In this document: positions 1 through 10,570 of the stretch, one piece after another
Layout of the letters: each line of letters opens with the position of its first letter
Position numbering within the stretch: position 1 is the first letter of the stretch
DNA from: Bicyclus anynana
Taxonomy: Eukaryota > Arthropoda > Insecta > Lepidoptera > Nymphalidae
NCBI RefSeq assembly: GCF_947172395.1
Contig: NC_069100.1
Coordinates: 7,592,109 to 7,656,108 of the forward strand
Length of the DNA: 64,000 nt
Reading direction: 5' to 3'
Position numbers and translations under genes: made by a program
Notes under the pieces: model-generated
What the model was told of the DNA's origin: nothing
The model's input: only the letters and a program-made list of their open reading frames with translations
The model's database searches: none

Positions 1-48
1 TAGTTTAAGACGGTTGTGCTTAACAGTGAACCGAATATGGACTGTTAT

Positions 49-85
<37 letters not shown>

Positions 86-110
86 GATGATGATGATGAT
101 GATGATGTTG
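1..110 (+). repeat. 3' end of a SINE-A copy with (GAT)n tail
   Basis: The stretch ending in accgaatatgg followed by a long run of GAT/TGA triplets matches the 3' end of the SINE-A family seen many times below (for example 34060-34369). The body lies outside the window. The GAT microsatellite runs from about 49 to 107 with one interruption. Confidence 0.75.
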
Positions 111-197
111 CATGGATTCGTTAGTTTTTCACGTATAAGAGCAAATTAAATTATTTACTAATCTTATTGACTAATCTTTATGCACTTGTTTTTTTAG

Positions 198-874
198 GTA
201 TTTACCTTCTGAAACACGGAGCACTAGGCATCAAAGAGCTACCAATATCCGACGAGATAATCGGCCAATGCGTCGCTATAGATGCAGCAAGCAATACAAT
301 CTACGTCGGCACCAATCAGGGGCTTATGACCTACGACTATTCAACAACAGGAATAAGCGCAGAGCGGCCAATAGGAGACGATGATATCCGCAGTATATTT
401 ATAGACAAAACAGACAACCAAATGTACATAATAACAGGCGGTAATCATGAAATATTCAAGTTTGTGAACAATTCTGCAGCTGTGAAGCGATATGAGAAAA
501 TTCCTAAAGCATACAGCTTTATTTTGGACAGAAAAGGCAACGCGTTTTATGAGTACGTCGATGGGAGATTGTATTTCTTCTCTACAGACTTCTACGAACC
601 TGTTCAATATAAAGGATTCACAAGAGAGCTGAAATTTATACTAAGATTAAACCATCGCGATGAAGCTGTAGTGGCAGTAAAGGGATCTCTTTTTAGGTTA
701 TCTACAAAGAGTATCTTGCCTGTTAAAATAGGACAATTGGCTTTTAAAATAACTGGCATGGCTTTTGATAAAAACAACGTAATAATAGGCACTAAAGGGA
801 AGATTTACAGATTTAAGCCTATAGATTCGAATGATCCCTGCCCACCCGATGACTATTTTATGACTAGTATTTAA
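198..874 (+). CDS. ommochrome-binding protein-like, last exon (partial gene)
   Basis: This is an open frame ending in TAA at 872-874. A polypyrimidine tract and AG at 196-197 make a good splice acceptor, so I read 198 as the start of a last exon in which the first codon is split. The in-frame ATG at 167 lies inside the presumed intron, although the residues after it are hydrophobic enough to mimic a signal peptide. The roughly 225 residues carry repeated short beta-strand-like segments (IYVGTNQGLMTYDY, VIIGTKGKIYRFKP) typical of a small propeller-like fold, and end in a short Cys/Pro tail. This organisation resembles the secreted ommochrome-binding protein of Manduca haemolymph, which binds ommochrome pigment. 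The family call is from recognition only. Upstream exons with the signal peptide lie outside the window. Likely poly(A) signals follow within about 70 bases. Confidence 0.55.
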
Positions 875-913
875 GTAATGACGAAATTTAATTTTAATTT
901 GTATAGTTTGGTG

Positions 914-941
914 AATAAAATGTGTTGGATTAAATAAATTA
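914..941 (+). terminator. likely polyadenylation signals of the ommochrome-binding-like gene
   Basis: Two AATAAA-type hexamers lie within about 70 bases of the stop codon at 874 (in gaataaaatg and taaataaatt). This is the expected place for 3' end formation. No transcript evidence was available. Confidence 0.4.
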
Positions 942-1149
942 TTTTTATGGGTTATGTATTTTTTTTTTGGTTTCGGTTTACATTTACAATAATTAAAAAA
1001 AATTAAGCGTTGAATATTGTGACTAGCGCCATCTCTGGAGACATATAAAAAATCGAATAAATTGCTCAGTTATTCATTGATCAATAAATAAAAAGAAATT
1101 ACGTATACATAAAACATTGTAAATTAAGGTAAAAATTATAAAAAGATTT

Positions 1150-1221
1150 GGGCTCGTCCGGGATTTGAACCCGGGACCTCTCGCACCCTAAGCGAAAATC
1201 ATACCCCTAGACCAACGAGCC
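1150..1221 (-). tRNA. tRNA-Pro (anticodon AGG)
   Basis: Read on the minus strand this is a 72-nt cloverleaf. The acceptor stem GGCTCGT pairs with ACGAGCC and is followed by discriminator C. The D arm, a TTAGGGT anticodon loop with AGG, and a T arm with GGTTCAAATCC are all present, and there is no intron. It matches the eukaryotic tRNA-Pro(AGG) consensus. The anticodon stem has one G-U wobble where the usual pair is C-G, which should be tolerated. A run of five T follows on the minus strand (1140-1144), a normal RNA polymerase III terminator. A and B boxes are intact, so it is probably functional. Confidence 0.95.
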
Positions 1222-1383
1222 GATGTGTGAATTGACGAAATTAATGTAAACTTTCTACGCATACTAGAATAATAAATTAAAAATTTTTTTAGGTTAAAAA
1301 CGCATAATATTGCAATATTAGTAAACACTCACGCATACAACTATATATTTCACTTTTAATATTAAATACTACAATTTACAATT

Positions 1384-1421
1384 TTCCCGCGTTGAATTTC
1401 AATCGCAATTCAACGCGGGAA
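1384..1421. repeat. short perfect hairpin, 15-bp arms
   Basis: ttcccgcgttgaatt (1384-1398) and aattcaacgcgggaa (1407-1421) are reverse complements around an 8-nt loop. It sits at the edge of an AT-rich block that looks like repeat DNA. Confidence 0.7.
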
Positions 1422-2166
1422 TGCTGCCTGCGTGATGGGCACCCTACCAAGGGCGGCAAATTTTGATAAATATTTTTAGGTATTAGTTTTAATTTTAATT
1501 TATTTTAATTTTGTAGTTGTAGTTGTATTGATATTTCCTCATATTTTATTTTTATAATAAGTTTAGCCTATTTATGTACCTACTTGATTAATATTACAAG
1601 TAGATATACTAATATACACAGCTAAAAATTACGAAAAACCTCCGAAGGTCATAAAATTAACTAGAATAACGACTTTTATCCCAGAAGTTATGACCATCAT
1701 AATAGAAAAGTTTAAATGTTGCTTATATGTGAGTCGGATCAATACTGGCTTTACCATTTTAAACTCCATAATAATTAAATTGTCTCTATTATTAGTAAGA
1801 TTTAGTTTAATGTTAATGTTTTTTTCTTAATATTTATTCTTTTTGTTTTGTATAATCTACCTACCCAGTAAATTAATTTAAAAATTGTATTTAATTAAGT
1901 TAAGTTTTCTTCTTTAAGCTATTGTTTTAAAATTGTATACTATTTTATTAATTTTAAATTAGGTAATAATTAATATTGACATTTAATCCTTCCTATAAAT
2001 TTGACATACCTATAATTAGTTAAGTGTTGACATATAATTATATAAATGTTATGTGCGCCTATTGTTTATATGCATATCAGAACTCTTTAATATGTGTTAT
2101 TTTATGTTTTAACGTTTAATATGTGTATTGTTGGCGTGCTTTATATAAATAAATAAATAAATAAAT
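1422..2166 (+). repeat. AT-rich block ending in (AATA)n, possible LINE 3' untranslated end
   Basis: No protein coding is visible. The block begins with a short GC-containing stretch (gggcaccctaccaaggg), is otherwise AT-rich, and ends in about five AATA units at 2147-2166. That end is typical of a non-LTR retrotransposon 3' tail. No second copy was found in the window, so the assignment is tentative. Confidence 0.3.
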
Positions 2167-2317
2167 GCATAAAACCGCATCGAAATCGGTCCATCCGTTT
2201 GAGTGCTACGATGCCACAGACCGACAAACATCCCTCTTTTAGCGTCCGGGGTTGAAAATAGCATTACGAAGCTACTTTATTATTATTTATTTTCTTTTAT
2301 TTTTCTCAAAAGGCAGA

Positions 2318-2632
2318 GCCGTGATAGCCTCTGTGGATATGACTTCTGCCTCCGATACCGGAGGGTGTGGGCTCGAATCCGGTCCGCGGCTTGCTCTCCA
2401 ACTTTTCAGTTGTGTGCATTTTAAAAATTAAATATCACGTGTCTCAAACGGTGAAGGAAAAACATCGTGAGGAAATCTGCATAACAGAGAATTTTCTTAC
2501 TTCTCTGCGTGTGTGAAGTCTGCCAATCCGCATTGGGTTAGCGTGGTGGACTTTTGGCCTATTCTCAGAATGAGAAGAGACTCGAGCTCAGCAGTGAGCC
2601 GAATATGGGTTGATAATGATGATGATGCTGAT
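2318..2632 (+). repeat. SINE-A copy, near full length
   Basis: It starts with a tRNA-like head (gccgtgatagcc, then a B-box-like ggctcgaatcc). It continues through the family body (cacgtgtctcaaacggtgaa; ctgccaatccgcattgg) and ends in a TGATGATG tail. It is diverged from the family consensus in places. Confidence 0.85.
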
Positions 2633-3180
2633 AATTCTATATTTTACTCTGTAATTAGACGTCTTTTAACGAAAATACTGACAGGTGAATGTTTTAAAAA
2701 TGCGATTGTAAACTTTTTTGTATAGGTAATATCAGTACAGATCTCTACGCTTATTAGATGTTTTAGAATTTTTCCGAGACATACTTACGCGGTTCCCAGC
2801 AATTATAGTTCATTGATCACGAGATAACTGTTTTTGCGGGTATTTTCACTGAACAACAATGGCAACTCTTGTATCATACTTACACGATTTACGTCATTGC
2901 TAAATTCACTTTTGCTTTTGCTAGAGGTTCTTTTTTAGTAGTAGCCTGTATATACATATAACAGTATAGTATATGTAAGACAAAATATTAATTTGTACAA
3001 ACGAAAAGGAGATTTAAACCCACGTCTTACTAGACACGGGCATAAGTTAGTTATTTCTGCATATCGTCTCCAAAGAGTAAAAAAATCTTTTGTAGGTTTG
3101 GGTGTACTTATAATAAGTTCCCCAAGACTGTGATGAACCTGCCAATGCATAGCTTTAAGCAATGTGTTAAAAACATTTAC
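2633..3180. other. no recognisable feature
   Basis: AT-rich non-coding DNA. Open frames here are short, have no recognisable domain and no second copy in the window. Confidence 0.4.
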
Positions 3181-3495
3181 TTAGTCGAGGTTACTACAAC
3201 ATTGATGAGTTCCTTAATGATAAAGATGCTTGGAGGCCGTTGGATCAGCCTCCACCTTCACACAGTAAGTAAAACTATAAGAAATTGTAATTGCTATCAA
3301 TTGTAAATTATAATACTGTATGGCTTTTTCATTTCAAAAGAGCAACTGTTGAGTTTCTTGCCGGTATCTTCTCAGCAGAACCTGCCTTCCGAACCGGTGG
3401 TAGAATCTTTACAAATAATCAACTGACGTGTCAAAAGTGCTTGTAAACTGAGCCTACGTGAAATAAATGATTTTTGATTTGATTTGATTTGATTA
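3181..3495 (+). repeat. non-LTR retrotransposon 3' end with (TTTGA)n tail
   Basis: It begins with a short decayed coding end, then runs into a 3' untranslated region (gagcaactgttgagtttctt; gtggtagaatcttta; ctgacgtgtcaaaagtgctt) and ends in TTTGATTTGATT repeats. A second copy of the 3' part lies at 34565-34740, and a short inverted piece of the coding end near 63060-63110. Clade not determined. Confidence 0.65.
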
Positions 3496-3532
3496 GGGTT
3501 CCACACACAAAGGATAAAACGGAACCCTGTTA
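3495..3532. repeat. fragment of an AGGGTTCC-ended MITE-like repeat
   Basis: Contains agggttcc and ggaaccct close together, the terminal motif of the longer element at 48285-48622. Confidence 0.4.
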
Positions 3533-3587
3533 CTAAGACTCCGCTGTAAGTCCACCGTGTGTCATCAGGCTGTATCTAGCACGAAAC

Positions 3588-3685
3588 GCATCGAAAAGCG
3601 CAGTGTTGGTCAACCTCCCACTAGGAGGACTGAGGACATCAAGCGAGTTGCAGGGAGCCGCTGGATACTCGCGGCTCGGTAAGTA
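3588..3685 (+). repeat. RTE-clade LINE, C-terminal coding fragment
   Basis: Matches the shared RTE tail (gaaaagcgcagtgttggtc; gttgcagggagccgctgga). The intact family encodes the last part of the reverse-transcriptase polyprotein here; this copy is truncated and frame-broken. Confidence 0.7.
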
Positions 3686-3734
3686 AAACTTAAAAATAAG
3701 GTAAGCTACAATTAAGTTAAAAAAAAAAAACAAA

Positions 3735-4100
3735 TCACAGACAATTCTTTGTCTGTCTGTCTGTCCGTGTTTTTTTTGTTTATCGGGCATCACGCTGAAA
3801 CTACTTAATGAATTCACATGAAACTTTTGCTTGGTTTGAGACCATAATATAGAGAAGGTTATAGGATACTTTTTATAGGAAAAATAAAATCAGAAGAGGG
3901 TGAAATAAGGGTTAAAAGTTTGTATGGAAAGTCCTCCATTTTTAGAGTTATCGTTTTAATAATTTGTTCGAAAATTATAAAAAAAATACGAAATATAATT
4001 TAATTCAAAAATTTTTATAATTCAACCCCTAAAGAGGTGAAATAGGGTTTGGAAGTTTACATTGATTACCACGCGGACAAAGTCGAAGGCGTCCGCTAGA
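3735..4100 (+). mobile_element. Lep1-type non-autonomous Helitron copy
   Basis: The 3' end carries the family terminal hairpin (ccacgcggacaaagtcgaag, then gcgtccgctag) and ends in CTAG at about 4100, as Helitrons do. The body has the family phrases ggatactttttatagg and aaagttt. There is no coding capacity. The 5' boundary is uncertain. Confidence 0.6.
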
Positions 4101-4199
4101 TTTGAAATATTACTGTTTTCCGACTATCAATAAGGGTAAAGTTCGTGCATCTTGTATAATATGTTGAAATAAATGTAAATAACGTTAATATGGGAACTT

Positions 4200-4445
4200 C
4201 GAACGTGTTTCAAATGTCCCACCTGTTTAGAATGTCCTCAAGATGCTCCCCATTCCACCAGCCAAAGTCACGCCGAGTAAGTTAGCACACTACCTATAGT
4301 GATCTGTGGCACACTACACAAAACTCGACCATGCCTCCTTGTGTATAGACGTGCGTGTTGTTTGTATACTTTGTGTTATTTGTGCATTTTTGTGGTTATT
4401 TTTTTGTGCTTTTCTTGGATAAAATATTGAGGTGAGTGTCTGTTG
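4200..4445 (+). promoter_or_regulatory. possible non-coding first exon with a splice donor
   Basis: A more GC-balanced stretch ends in attgag|gtgagtgtc at about 4432, a good splice-donor match. It has several short upstream ATGs and no long frame. It could be a 5' untranslated exon of a plus-strand gene, but no matching coding exon is identified. Weak call. Confidence 0.15.
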
Positions 4446-4800
4446 AGGGGTTTATTTTTAAATGGTATCTGTATTTTACGTACATGTTACGATTAATAAC
4501 GTTCTAAAATAGTATTTTTATTATTTATAACATTAATGTAAATAATAATAAAAAGTACTCATTCGCATATATTTATGTATATATAGTTTTTACACTCTGA
4601 ACACACAACTCTACATTGTAGACGATTTATTTATTTGTTTAAATAACATTCGTTGTTGACCGCAACTAACATTGAGATGTGGAAATTTCCTCTTTTGAGC
4701 GCCTCATTTTTCACATCTAACAGTATATAACATCATTGGTTCTAAAATAATATTTTTAAATTAGGTATTTTATAACATTAATGTGATTAATACTGTTCCT

Positions 4801-4954
4801 CATTCGCACGAGAGTTTTTTTTTTGAAGTTAAATGAAGGTCGATAAAAAATCGTCATGTTTCAAAAACGCTGTAATGTGAACATATAAGGGAACGCATTT
4901 GTTGTAGGTATTTGAACATTTTTTAACGTCCGTTAAAAATCTCTCGTGCGAATG
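4801..4954. mobile_element. MITE with 14-bp perfect terminal inverted repeats
   Basis: cattcgcacgagag (4801-4814) and ctctcgtgcgaatg (4941-4954) are exact reverse complements bounding 154 bp without coding. This suggests a DNA-transposon-derived MITE. Superfamily not determined. Confidence 0.6.
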
Positions 4955-5023
4955 TGGGCTAAGCGAACCAAAAAATCGGGCATAGAAACAATGGCTTGAT
5001 TTGCTTTTTATATACCATCATCA

Positions 5024-5153
5024 CAGTGGCGTGCATAAGATTTTTAACTAGGGTATGCAAAAACATACTCAAAAAGTGAAAATCTTGTTCTTGATTTATA
5101 GTTAGTGCCCAGGGTGGGCAGTGTGTTTTTGTATATATGATATGCACGCCAGT
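5024..5153. mobile_element. hAT-like MITE (CAGTGGCGTGCA ends)
   Basis: Starts cagtggcgtgca and ends tgcacgccagt, the same termini as the better copy at 49331-49474. About 130 bp, no coding. No clean 8-bp target duplication is visible here. Confidence 0.6.
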
Positions 5154-5157
5154 TTAT

Positions 5158-5345
5158 CTTCATCATCATTATCAGCCGATGGACGTCCACGCTGGTCATA
5201 GGCTTCTTGTATAGACTTCCAAATACCGCATTCTCGAGCCGCCAGCATCCAGCGGCTCCCTGCAACCAGCTTGACGTGGTCAGTCCACCTAGTGGTGGTC
5301 GATCAACACTGCACTTTCGGGGTCGCCATTCCAGCACCTTGGGAC
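5158..5345 (-). repeat. RTE-clade LINE 3' end
   Basis: On the minus strand it reads as the C-terminal RTE coding tail (variants of KVLEWRPR, SVDRPPLGG) followed by the terminal ATGATGATG-type microsatellite. Frame-broken and 5'-truncated. Confidence 0.75.
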
Positions 5346-5520
5346 ATTCCCATCTCCCAGCTGATATTAAGAACTTGTAAGACGCCTGCACCGCGAATGT
5401 CTCTTAGAAATCAGTATATTCAAACCTAGTCATCATCCCCTCTGAACAGTGTGGTGGGAGGGTGGGACTAAGCTTATAGCCCCTTTCTTAGAAGTGCTTA
5501 TAGCTTGTAGCCTAATTAAT

Positions 5521-5720
5521 CATCATCATTTCATCATTCCCAACCCATGTTCGGATCACTGTTGAGTGCGAGACTCCTCTCAGAATGAGAGTGGTTAGAC
5601 TAATAGTCAATAGTCAAGCTGATCCAATGCGGAGACGTGATATTTAGTTTCATAAAATGCACATTACTAAAAATTTAGAGTTGCATGCTCCGTACCGGAT
5701 TCAATCCACTAGGCTATAAC
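5521..5720 (-). repeat. degenerate SINE-A copy
   Basis: The reverse complement carries the family order: a tRNA-like head remnant, aaatatcacgtctccgcatt-like body, ctctcattctgagagg and the cgaacatgggttg tail. It is strongly diverged with internal loss. Confidence 0.6.
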
Positions 5721-5776
5721 TAGCCTAATTAATACCTAATTACCTACATAATATAAAAAAATAAAGTTCAAAAACT

Positions 5777-6040
5777 ATAACCCGACTACGAAGAAAGGGG
5801 TATAAAAGAACGAAACACGAAAATATTTCAGATCTAAGAGACATGCATAGGAACAAAAATGGTCATGGTATAGCCGTGGTCTCGTGGTCAATGTCTCAAT
5901 TTGAATTATTACTAATTTTTTTAAAACCTTATTTATTAAAATCGGTTCAGTAGTTTAGGCGCTACGGTGGAACAAACGTATACATACATAGACTGCCAAA
6001 ATCATTACCCTTCCTTTTGGCTTCGTCGTTGTCGGGTAAT
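5777..6040. mobile_element. MITE-like repeat with imperfect terminal inverted repeats
   Basis: acccgactacgaagaaagg near the left end is roughly complementary to ccttttggcttcgtcg and gtcgggtaa at the right end. No coding. Boundaries approximate. Confidence 0.4.
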
Positions 6041-6129
6041 AAAATTGCAGTGTACTTCTGTGTTTTTAAATAACTGTGCTTTCGGTAGTGCTTATAGTTA
6101 TGTATACAAGACATACAAAAACAAACAAG

Positions 6130-6330
6130 CTCCTTTAAGGTTTTTGTCTGTTGTCTGTCCGTCAGTCTTTCTGTTTATCCGAGCTAATCTTCTGAACGGC
6201 TGAACTGATTTTAATGACATTTTCACTGGAAGATAGAGGAGGTTATCGAGCAACATAAAAGGTACTTTTTATCCTGAAAATCCACGGGATTAGTGAAAAA
6301 CTGAACTTCTCGTGGACGAAGTCGTGGTTC
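6130..6330 (+). repeat. degenerate Helitron-like (Lep1-related) fragment
   Basis: Contains ggtactttttatcctg and the end-like cgtggacgaagtcgtgg, both related to Lep1 copies, but lacks the CTAG terminus. Confidence 0.45.
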
Positions 6331-6349
6331 CATTCCAACAATATTCTAG

Positions 6350-6497
6350 CCTCAATAGCTCAACGGTAAGAGCGGTTGGACTCATCACCGAGGGGTGGTG
6401 GTTCGATCCCCGCCCCATTGGTCTATTGTCGTACCCACTCCTAGCACAGTCTATCCCGACTAGTTGGAGGGGAATTTGAAAAGATATGGCAAATATT
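6350..6497 (+). repeat. SINE-C copy (tRNA-like head)
   Basis: Starts gcctcaatagctcaacgg (A-box-like) and has ggtggttcgatcccc (B-box-like), followed by the family body ttgtcgtacccactccta and ccgactagttggagggg. Other copies lie at 21500, 29566, 39035 and 45195. Confidence 0.75.
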
Positions 6498-7386
6498 CTT
6501 AAACAAAAAACAATGACCTGGCCTGACAATTACAATCATAGATTTAACCTAAGTCTCGTACTGTTCGAACGAGCAATTATTATTTATCTAAGATTGTAAT
6601 GAACCAAACCCAATAAGGTTATTTTTATTACTCCGAACCCTGGACCTCCAGATCCCAGTCATAAAGTATCTGAAGTGTGTATAGGCTGAAGACCATACGA
6701 ATGCTAAAGTTTACAAATGAAAGTTGCGATCCTTGACCGCGGTGACCCGTTATGTTGATAATGTAGGCATTTACTCCGCGAGCTTGAATGCCATAAGAAC
6801 TGCTAATGTCATTTTAAAACAGTAGTTTTTTAACCGACTTAAAAAAAGGAGGAGATCGTCAATAGGTCGGAATCTTTTTTTTTATGTATGTTCACCGATT
6901 ACTCAAAGATGTCTTGAAAATTTCTTTATACAGGAAGAAAATTTTTTTAGTGCGGATATTTTTATATTTTGTACATAAACAAAATTTAATGATCACGTAT
7001 TTTTTCTTTTTTTTTTTAACTCAAAAATAACAAAATTATCGTTAGCTAAAGTTATTTACTTTTGAACAGAATTTTAGGGTCACCCTATTGTGCGTTTATT
7101 TTATTTTCGTTTGATACCTAAAGGACGTCACCAGATCACTTTTAAGCTGAATATATCTTGTTTAGTAATAATATGTACATTATTTTGTTATTTTAGAGAC
7201 ATAAATTAAAAAAAAAAATTACATAAAATGTATCGAACTGTTTGTAGATTTATATTCTTTTAATGATACAGAACCACGAAAAAAAATATCCGCACTAAAG
7301 ACCGAATCACCCTGTATTATTTCATGACAAGTAAGCCATTGACTGCGATGTTATGTGACTATGCAGACAGAAGCTTATTTGGAAGT
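6498..7386. other. repeat-derived non-coding DNA with a 20-bp inverted pair
   Basis: 6832-6890 holds the aaccgacttaaaaaaaggag terminus common to elements near 13540 and 48220. ttttagtgcggatattttt (about 6947) and aaaaaaatatccgcacta (about 7282) form an inverted pair about 350 bp apart, probably the ends of another MITE. No gene is seen. Confidence 0.4.
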
Positions 7387-7640
7387 CATCATCATCATCA
7401 ACCGATATTCGGCTCACTACAGAGCTCGAGTCTCCTCTTAGAATGAGAGGGGTTAGTCCACGTTGGCTCAATGCGGCTGACTTTACACACGCACAAAATT
7501 AAGAAAATTTTCTGGTATGCAGGTTTCCTCACGATGTTTTCCTTTACCGTTTGTGACACGTGATATTTAATTTCTTAAAAGTTGGAGGTGCATACCCCGG
7601 ACCGGATTCGAACAAACACCCTCCGGAATCGGAGGATTGA
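7387..7640 (-). repeat. SINE-A copy
   Basis: Minus-strand copy: ATGATGATGACTT tail at 7387, family body in the middle, tRNA-like head remnant (ggattcgaacaaacaccctc) at the right end. Confidence 0.8.
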
Positions 7641-7689
7641 AGGCGGTGCTAACCCGATGATGTATTAGAAGCTATATAAAGATATCATA

Positions 7690-7790
7690 AGGATTTAGCT
7701 TTTTCAGACAGTGTTCTTTCAGAAACCGCTTAAATTAACATGACACGGGCTTAGCACCGCCTTCAAATTAATCAAACGAAAAACAATTAT
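7690..7790 (+). repeat. short repeat shared with 46970-47045
   Basis: cagtgttctttcagaaaccg and the following agcaccgccttcaaa recur near 46970-47045 with moderate divergence. Unknown family. Confidence 0.5.
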
Positions 7791-8383
7791 TCAAATCGGT
7801 CCAGACGTCTTCGGTTAATCGCGTAACATACATACTAAAAAACAACATACACTCGAATTGAGAACCTCCTTCAATAAACAGGGACGTGCGAGAAATATTT
7901 TCAAAAACATACTCCCAAATTATTTACTTAATTATTTAACCAAACCTTATTATCTAATTATTTACACGAAAGAAATAGTTAACCACAGTAAAGTTTGTCG
8001 GTTAAAGTAATTAACTGTATAAAAAATGTATGACATATGACACGAGGTTGCGCAAGTGATATTCATATGGCGTTGTGTAATGGAGCGTGCGCGAGCAGTT
8101 TCCGGATTTAAAAGATTTCACTCGGATGTATAGTCCGATTTGACCAAATGAATAAGGGCCCGTTCACACTCGACGTGATTTTTTAAACTTCTTTAGGCGC
8201 GGGATTTAGGATGGGGGAAAAGTAAGTCGCGATTTGATCATCTCCAGTTGGTCCCTCATGACTGAGGATCGTGACCACCTTGGCGAGTCATCTTTTGATA
8301 AATGCTCCTCCATTTTGTAAGTTTGCTGGTCATTTGAACGGCACTGGATTTGATCATAACCATTATCCATCCAACCATTGTGA
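7791..8383. other. no recognisable feature
   Basis: AT-rich DNA without coding potential or a recognised repeat. Confidence 0.4.
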
Positions 8384-8660
8384 AGCCGTGATAGGAGGGT
8401 GTGGGTTCGAATCCGGTCCGGGGCATGCACCTTTAACTTTTCAGTTGTGTGTATTTTAAGAAATTCATTATTACGTGTCTCAAACGGTGAAAACATCATG
8501 AGGAAACCTGCATACCAGAGAATTTTCTCAATTCTCTGCGTGTGTGAAGTCTGCCAATCCGCATTGGGCCAGCGTGTTGGACTATTGGCCTAACCCTTCT
8601 CATTCTGAGAGGAGGCTCGAGCTCAGCAATGAGACGAATATGGGTTGTCATTGATGATGA
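8384..8660 (+). repeat. SINE-A copy with a deletion in the tRNA-like head
   Basis: gccgtgatag jumps directly to gagggtgtgggttcgaatcc, so the A-box to anticodon-arm part of the head is missing. The rest follows the family through the TTGATGATGATG tail. Confidence 0.8.
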
Positions 8661-8737
8661 TGCATGCCCCGAGCAGGAATCGAACCCATACTCTCCGGAT
8701 TCGGGGGCAGAGGTCATGTTCACTGGGCTATCACGCC
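8661..8737 (-). repeat. head-only SINE-A fragment, inverted against its neighbour
   Basis: The reverse complement runs from gcgtgatagcccagtgaaca to ggggcatgca, only the tRNA-like head. It abuts the tail of the preceding plus-strand copy, giving a tail-to-head inverted pair. Confidence 0.7.
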
Positions 8738-8881
8738 TCCATCCCATGAGAATACGAGTATAAAATTACAATTAGCCTATGACACTCAAAAACAATTTTA
8801 GTTATTACCCGCCACAACACCACAAACTTTACCTCTTCTTAATTAATATAAGTATCTATACTATGTATATTCACTGTATTT

Positions 8882-9104
8882 GTATTTAAGAAATTAAATA
8901 TCACGTGTCTCAAATTTTGAAGGAAAAACATCGTGAGGATACCTGAATACCAGAGAATTTTCTTAATTCTCTACGTGTGTGAAGTCTGCCTATCCGCATT
9001 TGGATAGCGTGGTGGACTAAGGCCTTACCTCACGAATCTCCTCTCATACTGAGAGGAGATTCGTGCTCTACAGTGATCCGAATATGGGTTGTTAGTGATG
9101 ATGA
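8882..9104 (+). repeat. SINE-A copy without its tRNA-like head
   Basis: Begins at aagaaattaaatatcacgtg, continues through ctgcctatccgcatttgg and ends gttgttagtgatgatgat. 5'-truncated. Confidence 0.75.
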
Positions 9105-9455
9105 TATTGGCTGAAGCTTCTTTCACAACAACGCACTCCTTGTCATAATATATTGTACGCTTGCATTAATTTAAACAGGCTTTAGATATTATAGCATTAT
9201 AATCATACGAATATATTATCATATAATTATGCGACGAAATATAAAATAATGACGAAATTAGAATCAAATTCTATAGGTCACGGTCGTGGTAACGAATTTT
9301 GCGATCATAAATTTTGAAATAAATCTCTTAAACTAGCTATTTTGTTAGAGAGAGTTGATTTAAAATCTCAGATTCATTAGTCGATGGAATTTTTTTTCCA
9401 AAAGTATTTTCGTTTAGACACTTTCTTCATATACGAAAACACATTTTTTTATTTA
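9105..9455. other. no recognisable feature
   Basis: AT-rich, no coding and no repeat recognised. Confidence 0.4.
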
Positions 9456-9457
9456 CC

Positions 9458-9598
9458 ACTGGCAGATGCCCGCGACTTCGTCCAAAAGATAAACTAGACG
9501 CTATCAAAGACAAATATAATATTCCACTATACATGTTTTTGCTATATCTGCAAGGGATTAGGCCATGTTTTCTTTTTCCAACACTTTCAACAATTATT
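9458..9598 (-). repeat. degenerate Lep1-type Helitron end
   Basis: Contains gatgcccgcgacttcgtcc, the reverse-complemented family terminus, with a decayed body. Target for the adjacent SINE-B copy. Confidence 0.45.
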
Positions 9599-9892
9599 CA
9601 AGACGGAGGTCCTGGGTTCGATCCCCGGCTAGGCAGATTGAGATTTTCTTAATTTGTCCAGGTCTGGCTGGTGGGAGGCTTTGGCCGTGGCTAGTTACCA
9701 CCCTACCGGCAAAGACGTACCGCCAAGCGATTTAGCGTTCCGGTACGATGCCGTGTAGAAACCGAAAGGGGTGTGGATTTTCATCCTCCTCCTAACAAGT
9801 TAGCCCGCTTCCATCTTAGACTGCATCATCACTTACCATCAGGTGAGATTGTAGTCAAGGGCTAACTTGTAAAGAATAAAAAAAAAAAAAAA
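9599..9892 (+). repeat. SINE-B copy, 5'-truncated, poly(A)-like tail
   Basis: Starts in the tRNA-like head at gacggaggtcctgggttc, continues through accaccctaccggcaaag and gtagaaaccgaaaggggtg, and ends gggctaacttgtaaagaat followed by a long A run. Confidence 0.85.
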
Positions 9893-10302
9893 TACCTGTA
9901 TTCCAATAACTGTACACGAGAAGTTGAAATATACACAAACCTTCCTCATAAACTACTCTATCTATTCATGAAAACTGCATGATAATCCGTTTAGTAGTCT
10001 TTGAGTAATCGCGAACAGACAGACAGATTATAATATGTAAGTATGTAAACTCAATATTTTAGTAAAAACTTACAAATACTAGAATGTTAAATGCCTAGGG
10101 ATTGTACTTAGAACCTCGCACTAAATAGCATATCTGAACTAGTCAGTTTTTGAGGCTTATTGTTGAGTATTGTATCAACAGAATATTGTCGTGTATATAA
10201 TTATTTGTAAGAGCTTCTTCAGGCTAGCACAATAAAAAATACTCAGCCATTATTTTTGTTTCCTATTTTTCATACCAAATTTCTTCACTTTACTGCAATT
10301 AA
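9893..10302. repeat. Helitron-like fragment followed by unassigned DNA
   Basis: 9893-10050 has phrases of Helitron-like repeats (ccttcctcataaactactc; gacagacagattataatatg). The rest is AT-rich without features. Confidence 0.35.
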
Positions 10303-10570
10303 GCCGTGATAACCCAGTGGATATGACCTCTGCCTTCGATTCCGGAGGGCGTAGGTTCGAATCCGGTCCGGGGTATGCACCTCAAACTTTTCATTTGAGT
10401 ATATTTTAAGAAATTAAATATCAGGACAAACATCGTGAGGAAACCTGCATACCTGAGTGTGTGAAGTCTGCCAATCCGCATTGGGCCAACGTGGTGGACT
10501 ATTGCCCTAACCCCTCTCATTCTGAGAGGAGACTCAAGCTCAGCAGTGAGCCGAATATGGGTTGATAACG
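10303..10570 (+). repeat. SINE-A copy
   Basis: tRNA-like head gccgtgataacccagtgg with B-box-like ggttcgaatcc, family body with a short internal loss near 10425, ending cgaatatgggttgataacga. Confidence 0.85.

Noticed and set aside
2203..2725. Frames of about 70 codons
   Set aside because: They lie within or beside a SINE-A copy.
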